Shown: positions 22,051 through 35,600 of the stretch, piece after piece
How the letters are laid out: every line of letters begins with the position of its first letter
How positions within the stretch are numbered: the first letter of the stretch is position 1
Origin: Acridotheres tristis
Lineage: Eukaryota; Chordata; Aves; Passeriformes; Sturnidae
DNA: 64,000 bases
Direction of reading: 5' to 3'
Assembly (NCBI GenBank): GCA_037013685.1
Contig: CM072887.1
Span: forward strand, 40,909,154-40,973,153
Made by a program: the position numbers and the translations under genes
Notes under the pieces: model-generated
What the model was told of the DNA's origin: nothing
What the model saw: only the letters and a program-made list of their open reading frames with translations
Database searches by the model: none

Positions 22051-25000
22051 ACGCCAACCTAAAATTAAATTAAATTTTAAAAATTAAAATTAAAAGCCCC
22101 GCCCTTATCTCAGGTCGCAAAAGGGTCTGTAGGTTGCATTTGGAGCGCTGGAAATCGCGGCTGCTGTCCCAAGAGAGCTGCAGTTTTGGTGCCCCTGTGG
22201 CTGGCTGAGTGGGAGCTCCTGAGGCTCCAGAAGGTGGAAGAGTCCCGTAATGCCTGCAGTGAGGAAGGAGCCAGTCTGTGTCTCACTAATGAACTGCACA
22301 AACTGCCTATGACTGAAAACACCCCTCGAGCGAGGCAGGAGACCACCACAGACAGTCTGCTCAGAGGAACACCATATAGTGCCCAAAACAGCAGAGTCCT
22401 GCTGGTTGCAGCTATTTGCCCACCCAGGCAGAGGAGCAGGAGGAGGGGTGCAGGTGTCTTGAGAGAGACTTGGGACAAGATAAAGGGGAACCTGAGTTTG
22501 TGCAGAAAACATGGATATCCCATCTTCCAAAGGTCTTTCTATGGTTATGCTTTGAATTCCCAGGTTAGGAGACAACAACTGTTTATAGTGCCCTGTGGAC
22601 AATTTGGCTGGGGTACAAAAATTACAACCAGAGTTTTAAATATCTCAGTGGTGCCAGAAAAGATCGGCCACCTGAGGTATCACTTAGGAGATCTCCAGGG
22701 AGTAAATCTCTACGGAGCTTATTGCAGTAATACTGAGTGCAGCCAGATGTTTAGTGGTGGAGGCTTTTGGAGCTGAATATTGTGGCACTTCCCAGACAGT
22801 GGTCACCCGGCTGCTTCCCTTGCTCAACTTGGGTAATAACTTGAAGACTTCTGACCCAGCTGGCAAATACTGGAACGGTGCAAAATGCCTCCCTGACACA
22901 AAGGCGTCTGCCAGAGTTCTGATAACAAAGCTGGCACCAGATCTTTCAGGCAGGCATCTTGCTGTGCTGATGCTGCTATCCCTGCTGCTCTGCCTTATCC
23001 ACAGGACTGTATGGAGATAGAGTGTGATGGAAAAGGTAAATACACTGGGCTGGGAGTAGAAAAACCTGGCTGTTTGTCCTTGAGATGTTGCCAACCTGTT
23101 CCATGACTGAAGGTGATCCGTGTCCCCTCTTTGTGTCCACTTCCACTCTCAGGACAGGTTGCTCTGTCCTGGCTGCTTCAGTCTGGGATTGTCTCTTGCT
23201 CCTCACAGGCACAGCTTGTGCCACAGGAAAGGACCATATCAATTATATGTTGCTGATGTAATGTTAGACTGCAGAGTATTTTGAGATCCTCGGGGGGGAG
23301 GTTTCCTCTGCCCACGCACACAGTGGGCCCACAGTCATGATTCTGTGTGCATGTGTAGGCTGGGCACAGATAATTCTTAAAATGCTCTTAAAAACTGCAT
23401 CTTCCACTGGGACAGATAAAAAATAGGGCTATGAAAATTTGAAGCAATCTTTACCCTCAGGGCCTGCAAACAGAAGCTGTGACGAACCAAGTATAATTTT
23501 AGGCTGGGGTATGTACTAGAGTTAATGCAAGCTTCTTGAGAAGCTGAAAGAGATGGCAAGATGGTGATGCTCCCTCCTCCAGCAGAGAGGATTTGTGGCA
23601 CTGCCAGGGAGAGGGCAGCTGGCTCAGCCAGGGCACCTCTCCTGTGGGGAGGGAGCACCGTGCCACAGCAGCCCTTCACCTGAGTCAGCTCTCAGGCTGC
23701 CCACTCATCAGGTGCATTTTGGCATCATCCAGGCAGACACGCTGTTTCCCTCCACCCCAGCACAGGAATGGCACACGTCATCCTTGGGGTTTACAGGAGC
23801 CAAGTTACCAAGTTTTCCATTGCTCCTTGCTGTGAGAACCCATGGCAGAAGCGGGATAATCCCTCTCTTTCATCATCTGTACTTTGAATGTTATTATTCA
23901 AAAGCATTTTTGCAATCCTCTTTACACAAAAAATTGGGCAAGCTGAGTACTTCCCTCATGCTCACCAGAAGCTTTCACAGAAAAGTGGTTCCAGCCAGCC
24001 TGGGCAGAGGTCAGGCATACTGAGAAAACACAGGAAAAATTACATGCAAACCTATTCCTGTTTTATTAAAACAGCTAAAAAAAAAATACTACTTTGCAAT
24101 GCCTTTCCCCACCAGAGACAGCAAAAACAAACAAGTAAAATCAGATCCATGGCAGTTTGCCACAGTTCTCACAGAATGGGAGGAAATTTGTCTTACTGAC
24201 ATATAGAAACTTGCCAGAACGGTACTCCTTTCCTATTTATTCACACTGGAAAAATCACCAAATACTCTGTGTGCAGCTGAAGTTAAAACAGAGCCCATAG
24301 GACTGGCAGGAGACAGAGACACATTTTAGACCCCAGGGTAGGAGCTCTGCCACAGTTTGTACATGTACTCTGATTAAAAGAGGAAAAAAACTGAAACACA
24401 GCTAATTAATATGAAGAGCCGACCCACAGTTTTTGAAAATTGTTCATATTTTCCAGGGTTTATGTCGGTTTTGAAGAGATAGCAGCATGCTCGTAAATGC
24501 TCTTTGCACAGGAACAATGCTGAGGCTGAGGGCTGGGTTTGCAGAGTGTGGTGTGTCATTAGTATAGCACTACTGAGGGTGTTTTCAGTCTGTGCTGCAA
24601 AATGAGCCAGCGTAAGCTAGCCTCAGCTTATTTCCACAGCAAGTTGAAGACAATCCCTTGGAGAGAAGCATGAGAGATGCTGGAACAAGCAAAATTCATG
24701 ACAGCTGTCTGTCTGGAGATTTCCCGAGTTAACAATCACACCTGGACCATCATGTTCTGCAGAGGCCAATGGCCATGCCCTCTGCTATTTCATTTAATCT
24801 CTTTTTGTACCAAGACCTTTGGTCTCTGCAGCATCCTCTGGCAGTGTCTCCTGCAGTTCAGCCGTGCAAAAGAGTTCTTCCTTTATATGTGTTTCTTGGT
24901 CATTTTACAGGGAACGCACTAATTCTGGCAATATTACAAAAGAATGATTCAAGACTTTCTGTCCACCTTCACCATTTTATGTTTCTACTTCCCATACTAG

Positions 25001-26194
25001 TGATTCCCTTCCAAATGGAAATGTCTTGGTCCCTGTAGGCACTCTACTCCTCTACAAAGTTTTTTCCCTGGATGTCTCACAAACGATCACTTTTCCATTC
25101 CATCCTTAGGACCTACTGCCACACCCGGGGTAACCACTGCAGCAGCTGATGAGGCAATATCCCCAGTCTTCCTTCTGTCAGATCCTCCCACATAGGCATT
25201 CTCTTTTGCCTCTCCTCCCTGTCATTTTCCCAGTGCCTGTTTGCCCTCTCCACTTGGAGCCTTTTTAAGACTCCAGGCTGTGTTCCCTTACCAAAGCAGA
25301 CGAGAGAGGGAACATTGTGAATGTTGATGGGATGTAGAGGTTCACAATTACCAATGTCAACTCACAGGCTGTATAAACAAACTGTTTGTGGCCTATTTCT
25401 CACTCAAGGTACTATTAGGCTTAATAAAATAAACCCTCGAATTTAGTAATGAATTACATATACCATGTACATGCTATTATGTCAAAATTACCCATATATT
25501 AATTCATAATCTATGTACGCCAGACATGCCAGCTCAAGTCAGGAAGACGTCATGTGAAGGTCTGTGGTCTGAGCCTGTGAAGAGTGCAATTTATTATCCC
25601 TCCTCCACGTCTGCCACCTCATAGAAGACAAGATGATCATCATAGGAGTACATTTGGCCCTTTTGAATTCAGGTCTCAGAGCAAAATTTGGGAAAGCTGG
25701 AAAACAAACATAATGAAACAGAATAAAATATTTACTATTGTCTCCACACAAAGTGCTGAATTTTATACAGCTTTTGCCAGAACAAGTCAGATCAATGAAA
25801 ACACTTTTTGACAAAGTGAAAACACAATGTTCTTCAGCAAAAGAATAGCCTGGTCAATCAGTCAACATTCTAGCTTGGACAAACACATTTTCCCATTTGA
25901 GGCTGAATTACATGCTGCTGTGTGTAGGGTTAGTGTTCCTCTGCCAGGGTTAAAATTTCTGAAGCCTTTTTGAGAAATTTTTCATGGGGCAGGGGAGTGC
26001 TTCATTTAGCACTTCAGAACAGTGGGGCTGAGGAGGAGATCTGATTCCCTGCAGGATACCTGCAAGGAAACCCATAACTGCAGTACCAGTGTTTTTCCAG
26101 CCCTCTTTGCTCCCTCTCAGCAGCTACCATGAATAACAAGCAGGAAAAACAGAGGCAGGTTTTGAAGAGAAATGAGGGCAGCGGTGGGGGGAGA

Positions 26195-26304
26195 GGGGCG
26201 GGCCCGGCTTATGCAAGAGTGTATATAAAAGGGGGAGCCGAGTACCCCTCCAAAATCGGAGAGTGGGGCAAAAGGAGAGCACGCACCTCACCGCTGAAGA
26301 ACAG
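26195..26304 (+). promoter_or_regulatory. AGT: TATA-box promoter and candidate non-coding exon 1 of AGT
   Basis: A GC-box-like GGGGCGGGCCCGG at about 26195 is followed by TATATAAAAGGGG at 26222-26234, a strong TATA box. A start near 26252-26258 would give an exon of about 50 nt ending AACAG at 26304 before GTTTGA, a weak donor. Mammalian AGT has a TATA promoter and a short untranslated first exon, which fits. The link to AGT is inferred from position and strand: the next plus-strand coding exon begins 5.5 kb downstream. Another transcript is possible. Confidence 0.5.
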
Positions 26305-29300
26305 GTTTGAGAGGTCTGTGTTTCTTTGTACCTTTACCGTGGCTGTTGCTGGGAGAAGTTCATTAGAAAATGTGTGTGGGCCACCAGCTTGTTTTGGATA
26401 GGGGATGCTTGTAGAACAGCCTTGCTTTCACCTTCTTGGATTCCTTGTTGCCAGAAAGCTTTTTGACCAAATTTGGCCCAGTGCAAGTTCTCTGGCACAG
26501 CTCTCTTTAAGGGGCAAAATCCTTAGACACCAGAGCTAAAGGGCAGAATAGAGACTCCACTTTCTAAAGTCGAAGCTCTATCTTTAAACACACTCTCATT
26601 CCTAAAACCATGGCAACCCAACAAAAAAAGCCTGACAACAGAGTCCACATATAGTAATTGGAAAAATGATCATGCGCTCCTGCTTAAAAATGTCTCAGAA
26701 ATAAAATGAAAGACTAACTGTAGTTAAGTACTACTAGGATAAAATATGTTGCAGGTGTGGCAGGATATGTTCTTCGTAATCTGAAACCCTCTCCTTTAGA
26801 AGAAACTGTTAGAAGATAAAAGACAAAGATCTAAGAAGTGTGCTGGTGTGTGATGCATCTTAATAGGGGAATATTAATTGAGTGAGCACAAGTGACTGGC
26901 AAATGAGGGGGAGAGCTGTGTCTGAGCTTTGTAGTAGTGCATGAGCATAAGATGAAATCAAAGGTTCTCCCTCATTACTGGGGCCAGCCAAATTCCTGAT
27001 GACCCGAAGCAGGAGGAGACTGTGGTGAAAATAGGACATTGAACATTACCTGGTGAAACTTCTTTTTCTGGAGAAAGCTAGGTATTTTAATTTGATTACT
27101 TTACTGATGTGAAGGCAAAGATGGGGGGCAAAAAATAGACTTCTGTGTTCCTCAAAGACACTGACCAAATTTTTATTGACAGAAAACAATGAGTGCACAA
27201 ACACCAAAAGACATCCAAGGGTCAACTTGGCTGAAAACCCTGAGAATATTCAACTAAATTGAACTTTCTTTATGTGGCAGAGACACCAGACCAGCATACT
27301 AGATTTGTTGTTCAGGTGACTCCTGCTCCTCCTCTTCTTCAGGGCAGCATCCCCTGCAGCCAGGGCTGCCTGTTTATGGCTGCTACTTGCAGCAAACAGA
27401 GACCAACAGCTGCAGCATGGCTTGGTCATGATCTTCAGGAGAGCTGGGAGCAGGAGATGCCCAAACCAGAACATTGTCTGGATGCTACAGAACAAAGGCA
27501 TAATGGTTTAAGGAAAAAAAGTACAGTAGGTGAGGGGTTTGTGATTTCCCCTTTCAGTGTTTATTGTCCACAGCAAATATGAAGTCTGACAGCTGTACTA
27601 TATGTTATTTGCATTACTTGTAGCTTATTAGCCAAAGCCAGTAATTCTTCTTAATAAGGATACTTTTCAGAGTTTCATGGAATACAAGGTGCCGTTCCAT
27701 GAAACAGCTTTCATTTGTGTGTCCTCAATACAGCGAGTACTGGGATGGTTTTGTTTTTACCTGTGTTCAAGCCTCATCTGGGGGGATGCAGCAGACCAGC
27801 TACAGCTCATAGGCTCAGCCTGGTCTGGCCATTTGTGTGCACTGCTGATGCCTGCCCAGGGCCTCAGGTGGACCCACATGGGTGGTAGTGCAGGAGATAC
27901 AGATTTGGGCTGTGCTCATGTCTCACCCACAGCTCCACTGGCTCCACAGGTCTGCCTGTGGGAAGTCTCCAGGGTAGAGAGGAAAGAAGGGGGATTGCAA
28001 CCTGAAACCTAACTTGATCTCTTAGCATTTAGCTGAGCAATATGCACTTTTCGTTTTTCATCCTTCTATCTTTGCCTGTATTCTTTGCTCACTAGAAGCA
28101 TTTTAAAGCTGTCAGGAGATGGTACAAATGCTCAGGGATTGTTCTGATGCTTCCTCAGCTGAGATGCTCAGGCAGCAAGAGGACAAAACACCTTGAATAT
28201 TTCAAACTGTTTGTTTAATCCTTCAGTGCGTGATATCATGTTACACAAGCCTGGGGTCAGAACTACTTTTGGACCTCATTCAGAGTGAGGGTTATCAGAT
28301 TGTTTAAATGAAGAGCAGGACTTTGTCAGAGACAGAAATTTCTCATCTCTTTGGCATTAGGCACCTGGCACACAGCCAGGTGGGCTGGCAGGACTCAGCT
28401 GTCCCTGTCTCCTCCTTCATCTTTAGGAACACTGAAAACATCTCCCTCTCTCAGCTCCCTCCTTGAACCCAACATGTAGCTGGGCACTGCAGTACAAATC
28501 ATGCCTGACTGGCCCTCTAAAATCGAAGCACAGATGATAAATCAGCCTTACTCCCGTTAGAACCATGGGATTTTAATTACTGAGGATAAAGGGCACTGAA
28601 CAAGACCCAGTCTAACCAATTGCATTATCCCTAGTTTGAGCCACTGTTTATGTGCTTACATAGGAAGAAGGGGCACACCAAAATTGAAAGACTGTTTCAA
28701 AAGCAGCAGAAAGATCTGCAAATTTCAACTCCTTTTCCCAAACAGGACTTGGGAGGTTGAGACTGGGAGGGATGAAGTCTTTGTGATCCAGCTCTGGCAA
28801 TCTCACCTATCTGGCTTTCATCGTCTCCATTTCAACACGTTTTGTTCAAGAGGAGAAAGAACAAAGCCTTGACATTCTGAACCGTTCAAGAGGGAAAGAA
28901 GGGGTAAAAATTGAGAACTTGATCACTTTATTCTGCAGTAGTATACATGTCTCACACACTGATGGTCCCCAGGCTGCAGGGCAGAGATTAAGGGCAATTT
29001 ATCTGTGAAGACAAAAATCTGATCCAACTGTACAACAAATATAAGTACATTCCTTTCAGTCTGGCACAAAATGAGGTCTTTTCAGCTCCTATAATCAGTT
29101 ATTCTGCGTAGTAAAACGCCTGTGTCTGCCTTGGTAAATGTGTAACTGCAGGCGACACAGGTGTGCTGCTCCTGTCTAAAGGTTGTGTGTCCATCCCTGG
29201 AACTTTCTACGCAGCTGGTGCTAAGCCGGGCTCAGGTTTCATTGGGCGCTGCCTGGCCTGAGGTAACTTCTCTGGGCCCCCAGGCTGTGAGGTAAAGCAA

Positions 29301-31792
29301 TTTGCGCAATGCCGTGTCGAAAGGGCAGAGCTCCAGCTGCGGTCCCACCTCCCCGGAGGGCAGAGGTGCCGCCAGGAGCTCGCCCGGGGGCTGCAGCATC
29401 GCAGGGGCGACAAAGGGGCGACACCCCCCAGGACAGAGGCGAGTAAAGCGCTCTCGCTGCGTTTGCTTTGGCTGCTGCCTTTCAACTCAGGTGTTCATGC
29501 TTTTCCAAAGGGCTCGGGGCTCTCTTCTTTAGCCCGCTAAGCCACGCTGGCTTTCCACAGATGGGGCTTAGGGTAAGTGCTTGGCAGTGAGAAAGGCGCC
29601 TCTTGCTTCTGCTCATGGAACAAAAGCTGAACAAGGGGCTCTGGCAGCCGGAGAGAAGTGACCACTGGGTGCCAATGGTGCCTTATGGCACAGGGCCATC
29701 CTCCCTGCTGTGCAGAAAAGGTTAAATAATGCCTCAAAAGAATTGTATGATGGAAAGAACACTGTGGGAAGGGCGCTCCTTCTAATCTGTGGCTTTTTGG
29801 TTCGTTTTCCTGAGCATCCCAATGTGAAAAATGAGTTGAGTAGTCTAGAAATCCACTAGCACAGCAGCTGGGCTAACTGGGAAAGTGAAGTTGGGAAGGC
29901 ACCTCTCAAGATAGTTTTTTAACCAGTTATAAGCAATGAATATGCTCTGTCGTGCATGTCACATGCAACCAGCAGGGTTGGGGAGGTGAAGAGGGGCCGG
30001 GAGTAAAGGGGACAGCAGTACGACTGTGATGCCCATAGAGGAATTTAGAGGATGAGATGGGTGTTAATGGGGAATAACAATCCTTGGGTGAAGGCACAAG
30101 GACAGAGATATACAGCAGGTCCTCCCCTGCAAACCTTTGGGGAGCAAATTGTTTCAGGCTTGAGCCACAGGTATTCAGAAGGAAGACCTTTAGACATCCT
30201 GAGTGACCATCACAGCAATAGAAATTCCATTTGCAAACCCAGCTGTTAGCTAGAAGCCTACAGCCTGGGAATGTAGATACCCATGTTAGCAGGCAGACAT
30301 ACCTAGTATGTCTAGTTACCAAATATCTGCACATCTCAATTTTTGTATATGCAAGACAGTGGTGATACTGCAAACTGGGATATTATTAGGCATGAAATAT
30401 TTGGGGACCCCTCAGGGGAAAGAATATGGTTATACATTGTAAATTAGGCTGGGAAAGGGCCAGGTCTTGAGTAGATGGATTTAAACACAAGCACTTCCAC
30501 CCTGTGTAAAGTGTTGGTGAGACAGACATTGCTCTGTGTCCTCTCAAAAGGTTCAGGCTACCAGAATTACAATACCTGACAGACTGGTGTGACTCAAAAA
30601 GCTTTGGAGAAAGAAAGCAGAGAGCAGGGCTTGGGTACTGGCAAGGCTGATAGCATTTTGCCCATTCAATGAGCTGTGCAGAACATGAGATGGGCAAAAG
30701 AGGGTGAACAAAGCTACAATAAACAAGGAATTAATAGTGGAATAAAAGTACAGCTCTGAATAACAGCATTTTGGCTGATGATATGTGTTACAGATGCATA
30801 ATTTTCAACACATTTCAATTTGGATTTCAAATACACAGATTAAAAGTCATAAAATAGAAATCCGAGAAAGGTACAGCAGAGCAATTAGTTATCAAAAAGT
30901 TTGATATAGGAAAAGAGGGAATTCTAAAAATATAAAATTTATTAGTGGGTATAGTTTGCCAGTGTGTGTGTGTCCATGACATTCCCCCTATGCATTACAT
31001 CCTTTGTGCTAAAACACCAGCGACATCCACATACAGTGAAATTCTCTGCTTCTTCTCAGGAAAAACAAGGGCAGCAGGTGGTCTTTTACCTTAGCAGAAG
31101 ATTGCCTGCACAGCTGAGTAGAACTCAGCCTACCCTTTCTAACTCTGTATTCAGACATAGAAGGTGCAATGAAAATGGTTTCAGTGTGAGCACATTTGTG
31201 TAAGGGAGCCTGGAGTGTGTTGGCCTAGAAGCTAGAATGAATGTTTGCACTGGGCTATGAAAACTCTGCTAATGCCAAGTATTTTGCTGACTAGACACAC
31301 AAAGCAGGACCGTTCTGTGTTTGGACCTTAAGAGAACTGGTTTCCAAACCCACTTCCTGCATAACAGCAGGTACATTGCTTAGCCTGTGTGTGTGTCAGC
31401 AAGGCTTAGTGCAGCAGTTTGCAGAGATGGCTCTGACCAGGATCCAGGAGCAAATGTTGTTGCGTTTGTTGCAAAATAAGGTTTTGCAGAAGTAGCATGC
31501 TCTAGTTTGCAGGCATAACCAGCATCCACACAGTTCCCATGCTAAATCCTTTGGGTACTGCGATGGGTAATGGAGTCACATCTGTGCTAATCACTTCCCA
31601 GCTGCTGCCATTGAAACTGGTGTCTGTCTCATCCTGGGCTTTCTGGGGCCAGAGTCAGACCAAACACCACTAAATACTTAAATTCCCACATTTGTAACTC
31701 CAACACAACACTAGCCCTTCACCCTGTGATTAAGAGAAACTGTATTTGAAACAGACTGACCAGTCTCCTTTCCTCCTCATTTTTCCTCTCAG
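26305..31792 (+). other. Putative AGT intron 1
   Basis: 5.5 kb without coding features. A short GC-rich, CpG-containing stretch lies at about 29210-29430. No recognised repeats. Confidence 0.4.
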
Positions 31793-32609
31793 CAGACACC
31801 GTGGAGGCAATTTTCCAGCATGAATCTGGTAGCACATCTTCTCTGCTTGTTGGCTTGCCTTACCGTGGTGACTTGTGACCGTGTCTACGTCCACCCTTTC
31901 ACTTTGTACTGCTTCAATGAGACCGACTGTGACAAGCTCGAAAAATTGGTTCAGGAGGGAAAGACTATTGTCCCTGTCTCCATTGAGTCCCAAACCACAC
32001 CTGAATATGAAGGTGACGTGAATGACAAGAACCAATTGGAAGCCCCGAGCCTCAACACGTGGGGCAAGGAGGAACGGGGCTACCTGAGTGGATTGGTGTA
32101 CGTCCTGGGCATGCGGCTTTACAGCGCGCTGCAGAAAGCACAGAAGGGCCAAAATGTGCTCCTGTCCCCAACCAGCCTCTACAGCTCCTTGGTGTCATTC
32201 TACCTGGGGGCCTCAAACCAGACTGCACTTGATTTGCAGGGTTTGCTGGGATTTATTCCCCCCTCCGGAAACCTTGACTGCACCTCCACGGCAGTCGGAA
32301 AGAATTTCCTTTCCAGCCTGAGGACAATCGATAGGCTTGTGAAGAACGGGGACCAGGAGCTGCTCTTTTCCAAGACACTGAGCCTGTTCTCTGCCCCTGG
32401 CATACCCCTCTTCCAGCTGTTCATGGAGCTCTTGCTCCCCAGTGCTGATGCATTCTACGCCCGAGCTGTTGACTTTACAAATCCAGGCGAGGCAGCAAAA
32501 CAAATAAATGCCTTTGTGGAGGCCAAAAGCGAGGGCCACAGCAAGTGCTTACTGTCAGACATCGACCCATCCACCGAGCTGCTGTTTGTGGTGCACGTCT
32601 GCTTGGCAG
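31793..32609 (+). CDS. AGT: AGT exon 2 (first coding exon)
   Basis: Acceptor TTCCTCTCAG at 31792 (or CAG three bases later), then 27 nt of 5' UTR, ATG at 31820 and 790 coding nt encoding residues 1-263. It contains the signal peptide, angiotensin I and the first half of the serpin body, including the LLSPTSLYSSL motif. Donor GTATGAGG; phase 1. Confidence 0.95.
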
Positions 32610-35600
32610 GTATGAGGCAGCACTGTGCATTTTGGGAACAGGCTTGGGGAAGGACGGGCAGTAACCCTGCTCCTGGGAGGGAAGCAAGGTCACCCCTGGC
32701 CAGTGGGGAAAGGGAAGGGCTCAGATAAAAGAGTGGACCTCTGCCCCTCACCACTGTGCCAGGGATCCTGCCTGCACTCTGACATGAGCGAGCAAGGGCA
32801 ACAGGGAGTGAGGAGGAGGGAGATGGCCTCCAAGAAATTTTCCTTGTCCAGGAAACTAAGGATTAGGAAAGGTGTGGAAAGGTACATGAGAAAGAACTGT
32901 GCAGCATTTCTGGCTGCAAAGGAACTAAAAGTCATGAGGGGTCTCCAGCAAGACTGATGAGGGTGTAGCTTTAAAGAAAGCCAGAGGAGCTGGGGATAGC
33001 AGGCCAGAGGTATAGATACAAAAAAGGCTAAAAAATACAGTGGAGATGACTCCTCTAGTGGCTATTAAACACAGAAGTCTGGTGGCAAAATCTGGCTCAG
33101 GAAGCAACATCATCAGTTATGGAAGCAGGGCAGCTTATACAAACCTAGAAGAAATAAGGCAATCCCTTTGTTGCCTAGGGTCATTCCATGCTGCTGTCCC
33201 AGAAATCCCCCTGCACTACAACTGAGCCTTCACTTCTGAGTGTAGCTGCTTTCCTAGATCTCGTGACTGAACGCAATACCAAAGACTGCACACTTCAGAC
33301 AGCTTGACTACCTGGGACTGTATTTCAGAAAACTTGCAGTGAGCCCTAAGTTCCTGAGTGGGCCTCTACTGCTAAAGGTGGAGTTGTGGTGCCCAGGAAA
33401 CCTTTTTGTGCCCCTATCTTCCCAACTCAAAATTGGATGTCAAGTTTTCTTTGCCTTTCATGGGTGCTGTCATTCTCTCAGCAAGCTGTGGGCATCAGCT
33501 TTCTCTTCATTGTAGGATCTAGCACAGATATACTACAGACGTAATTGTGTTACAGACTTGGGCATGGTCACAAAAGCAGAGTTTTCTTTTAGTAGAACCA
33601 TTTTTTCCTCTTCTTCTGTATTGGAAACTTGTAATTTGTATAAGTTTAGAAACACATGTTCAAGGGTCTGCATCACTGGGTCAGCTCGGATGCATTTGAA
33701 ATGTTGCAGTCCCCACACATGGGATGGACAATGTTGGCTCAAGAACAAATTAATTACACAAGCAATTATCTTGTAATAAACATAGAAGATGACTTTAGCA
33801 TTTAATTTTCCATTTGGTTGTGAAGGGACATCCATGACAGCTGATGCTGTCATGCTCCATGTCTGTGCCTATAGCTGCAGAAAGGAAAAAGTAATTTTTT
33901 TTTCTCTGAAACACATTTTAGAAGCTCTGAGATGCTGTTAACAGCCATAGCATTGACAAAGTGACAGAAATCCATACAAAACAACAGCCAAATGTTCCAG
34001 TGGTCTCAAGTGGTGTTCACTTGCACACAGTTTTCTTCACATTTGTAGACTTGCTGCCAAGCAGGGCTTGCCTTTTAGAATTCAGTGCAGAACATCAGGT
34101 GCAAGTTTCACTGAGGGCAGTAGTTTCTTTAATGCTAAACAGGATTATCTGCCTGTGGAAGGGGCTGACAGCTGGTCTATGAGCCAGAGGGTTAATTGAT
34201 AAGGTCTACTTCTGAAAGGAATTTTACCAAATTTGGCCACTTTTGTTTGAAGGTCTTGTGCAATTTTCCATGCAAAAACTTGATGACTATCATTTTGCCC
34301 TGAATTAGGAACTGCTTTGAAAACAGGAAAAGCCATAGGCTCCTTACAAGCAACATTCATATCAACACTCTGCATATCTGATATTTTTGGTGGATCTATT
34401 TTTTCTAACAAATCCCAATCTCCCACTTCAGCTGCTTTCTTTTTAACATGCTCCCAAAATTGTAAAGGGTGTCGAGCGATCACAGTCACTTGGCAGGGGG
34501 GTAAAGTCCAAGGAGCAGCAGGCTTGATTTATTACCAGATTTTCCACAAACAGATCCACGCACCAGTTCAGATTTTCTTACCACCGGTGCTGCATCATCC
34601 TCACTATCGCTGTCGGGCAACAGAGGACATATTGTTAATGACTTCATTTGCTTGTGCAGTTTGGAGGGAATTGGGGGGCAGATGGCTCAACTTGTTCTTC
34701 AGTTTGTTTCTCTTGTAAAGTTGTTTCAGCTAACTGCTGTGCCGGAGAAATGTATTTCGATGTAGCACTTATTCAGCCAACTGCTGCACGGGAGAGGGAT
34801 ATACAGGTTTGACATAGTCTTTTGGGGACCGAGACGTGTTATCAGCTGTCACTTGTTTCCCGTAAAAACAAAACCCGGAGAAACTTCCACAGAAGCAGCT
34901 CCAGCAAGCTCTACTTCAGGGACAGTCTCAGACTGAATTTTGCTTTCCTGTTCTCCCCTTTCAGCTTCAGTGTCTCAGTCCGATTCTTCCTCTGCCTCCC
35001 GCTCCCTCTTATCCTGCTGTTTTCCAGTCTTTTAAAGTTTCATAAAGCAGTCTCCAAGTAGCAGCCAAATCTGCAGCTGACTTGTCCCCTTTAGATGTCA
35101 CGTCCCATAGTCTTTTTCCAATGTCTTTCCAAGCTCTGACACTAAAGGCAGTGCTTGCATCAGTTTCAAAGTCTTGCAACTTAGCCCACATAACATACTA
35201 CGAAAGGCATAGTCAGAGGTCTCAATACCTTTTCAACAAAGCTTTCCATGTAGATAAGACAGTGTTTTCTTCACTTGATAAATTATTTCCCATTTTGTCC
35301 CCAGCGGCTCACCTGTACTCCAGGTGTCAAAGTCAATTAGGTCCAGACTGGCAGCTTCTCCACTGCTCCCAGCTGTGCTGGGTTCTGTGCCTGGCTGCAC
35401 GTCACCCTGCAGCCCAATTGCAGATCACGTTTGGTGTCACCAGATGTTGCTGTTGGGATGGACACGACACATGAAGGGATGCAATATACTTCAGAAGGCT
35501 AATTGCTGTTTATTTTAACAGCATGCTGCCTTTTATGCACTCTACAAAGTTTACACTTTATTCATTGTTTACAATAGACCAACATAACGTTCATGGGTGC

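Larger units (their letters stand above)
16831..26195. other. Intergenic region between CAPN9 and AGT
   Basis: 9.4 kb with no gene that I can support. It holds a CpG-rich block at 21650-22050, a run of 25 A at 21576-21600 and AT-rich spacer. The longest open frame is 22186-22776 (+, 196 codons), with no motif or homology that I recognise and an overlapping antisense frame of similar length, so it is not called as a gene. Confidence 0.7.

Noticed and set aside
22186..22776. 196-codon plus-strand open frame
   Set aside because: No motif or family recognised, and an overlapping antisense frame of 165 codons suggests a chance opening in GC-richer DNA.
32610..32728. Extension of the AGT frame past 32609
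   Set aside because: Intron read-through; the GTATGAGG donor and homology end the exon at 32609.
33533..33853. 106-codon minus-strand frame left of the ERV, considered as pol or env
   Set aside because: It lies outside the target-site duplications and shows no retroviral motif.
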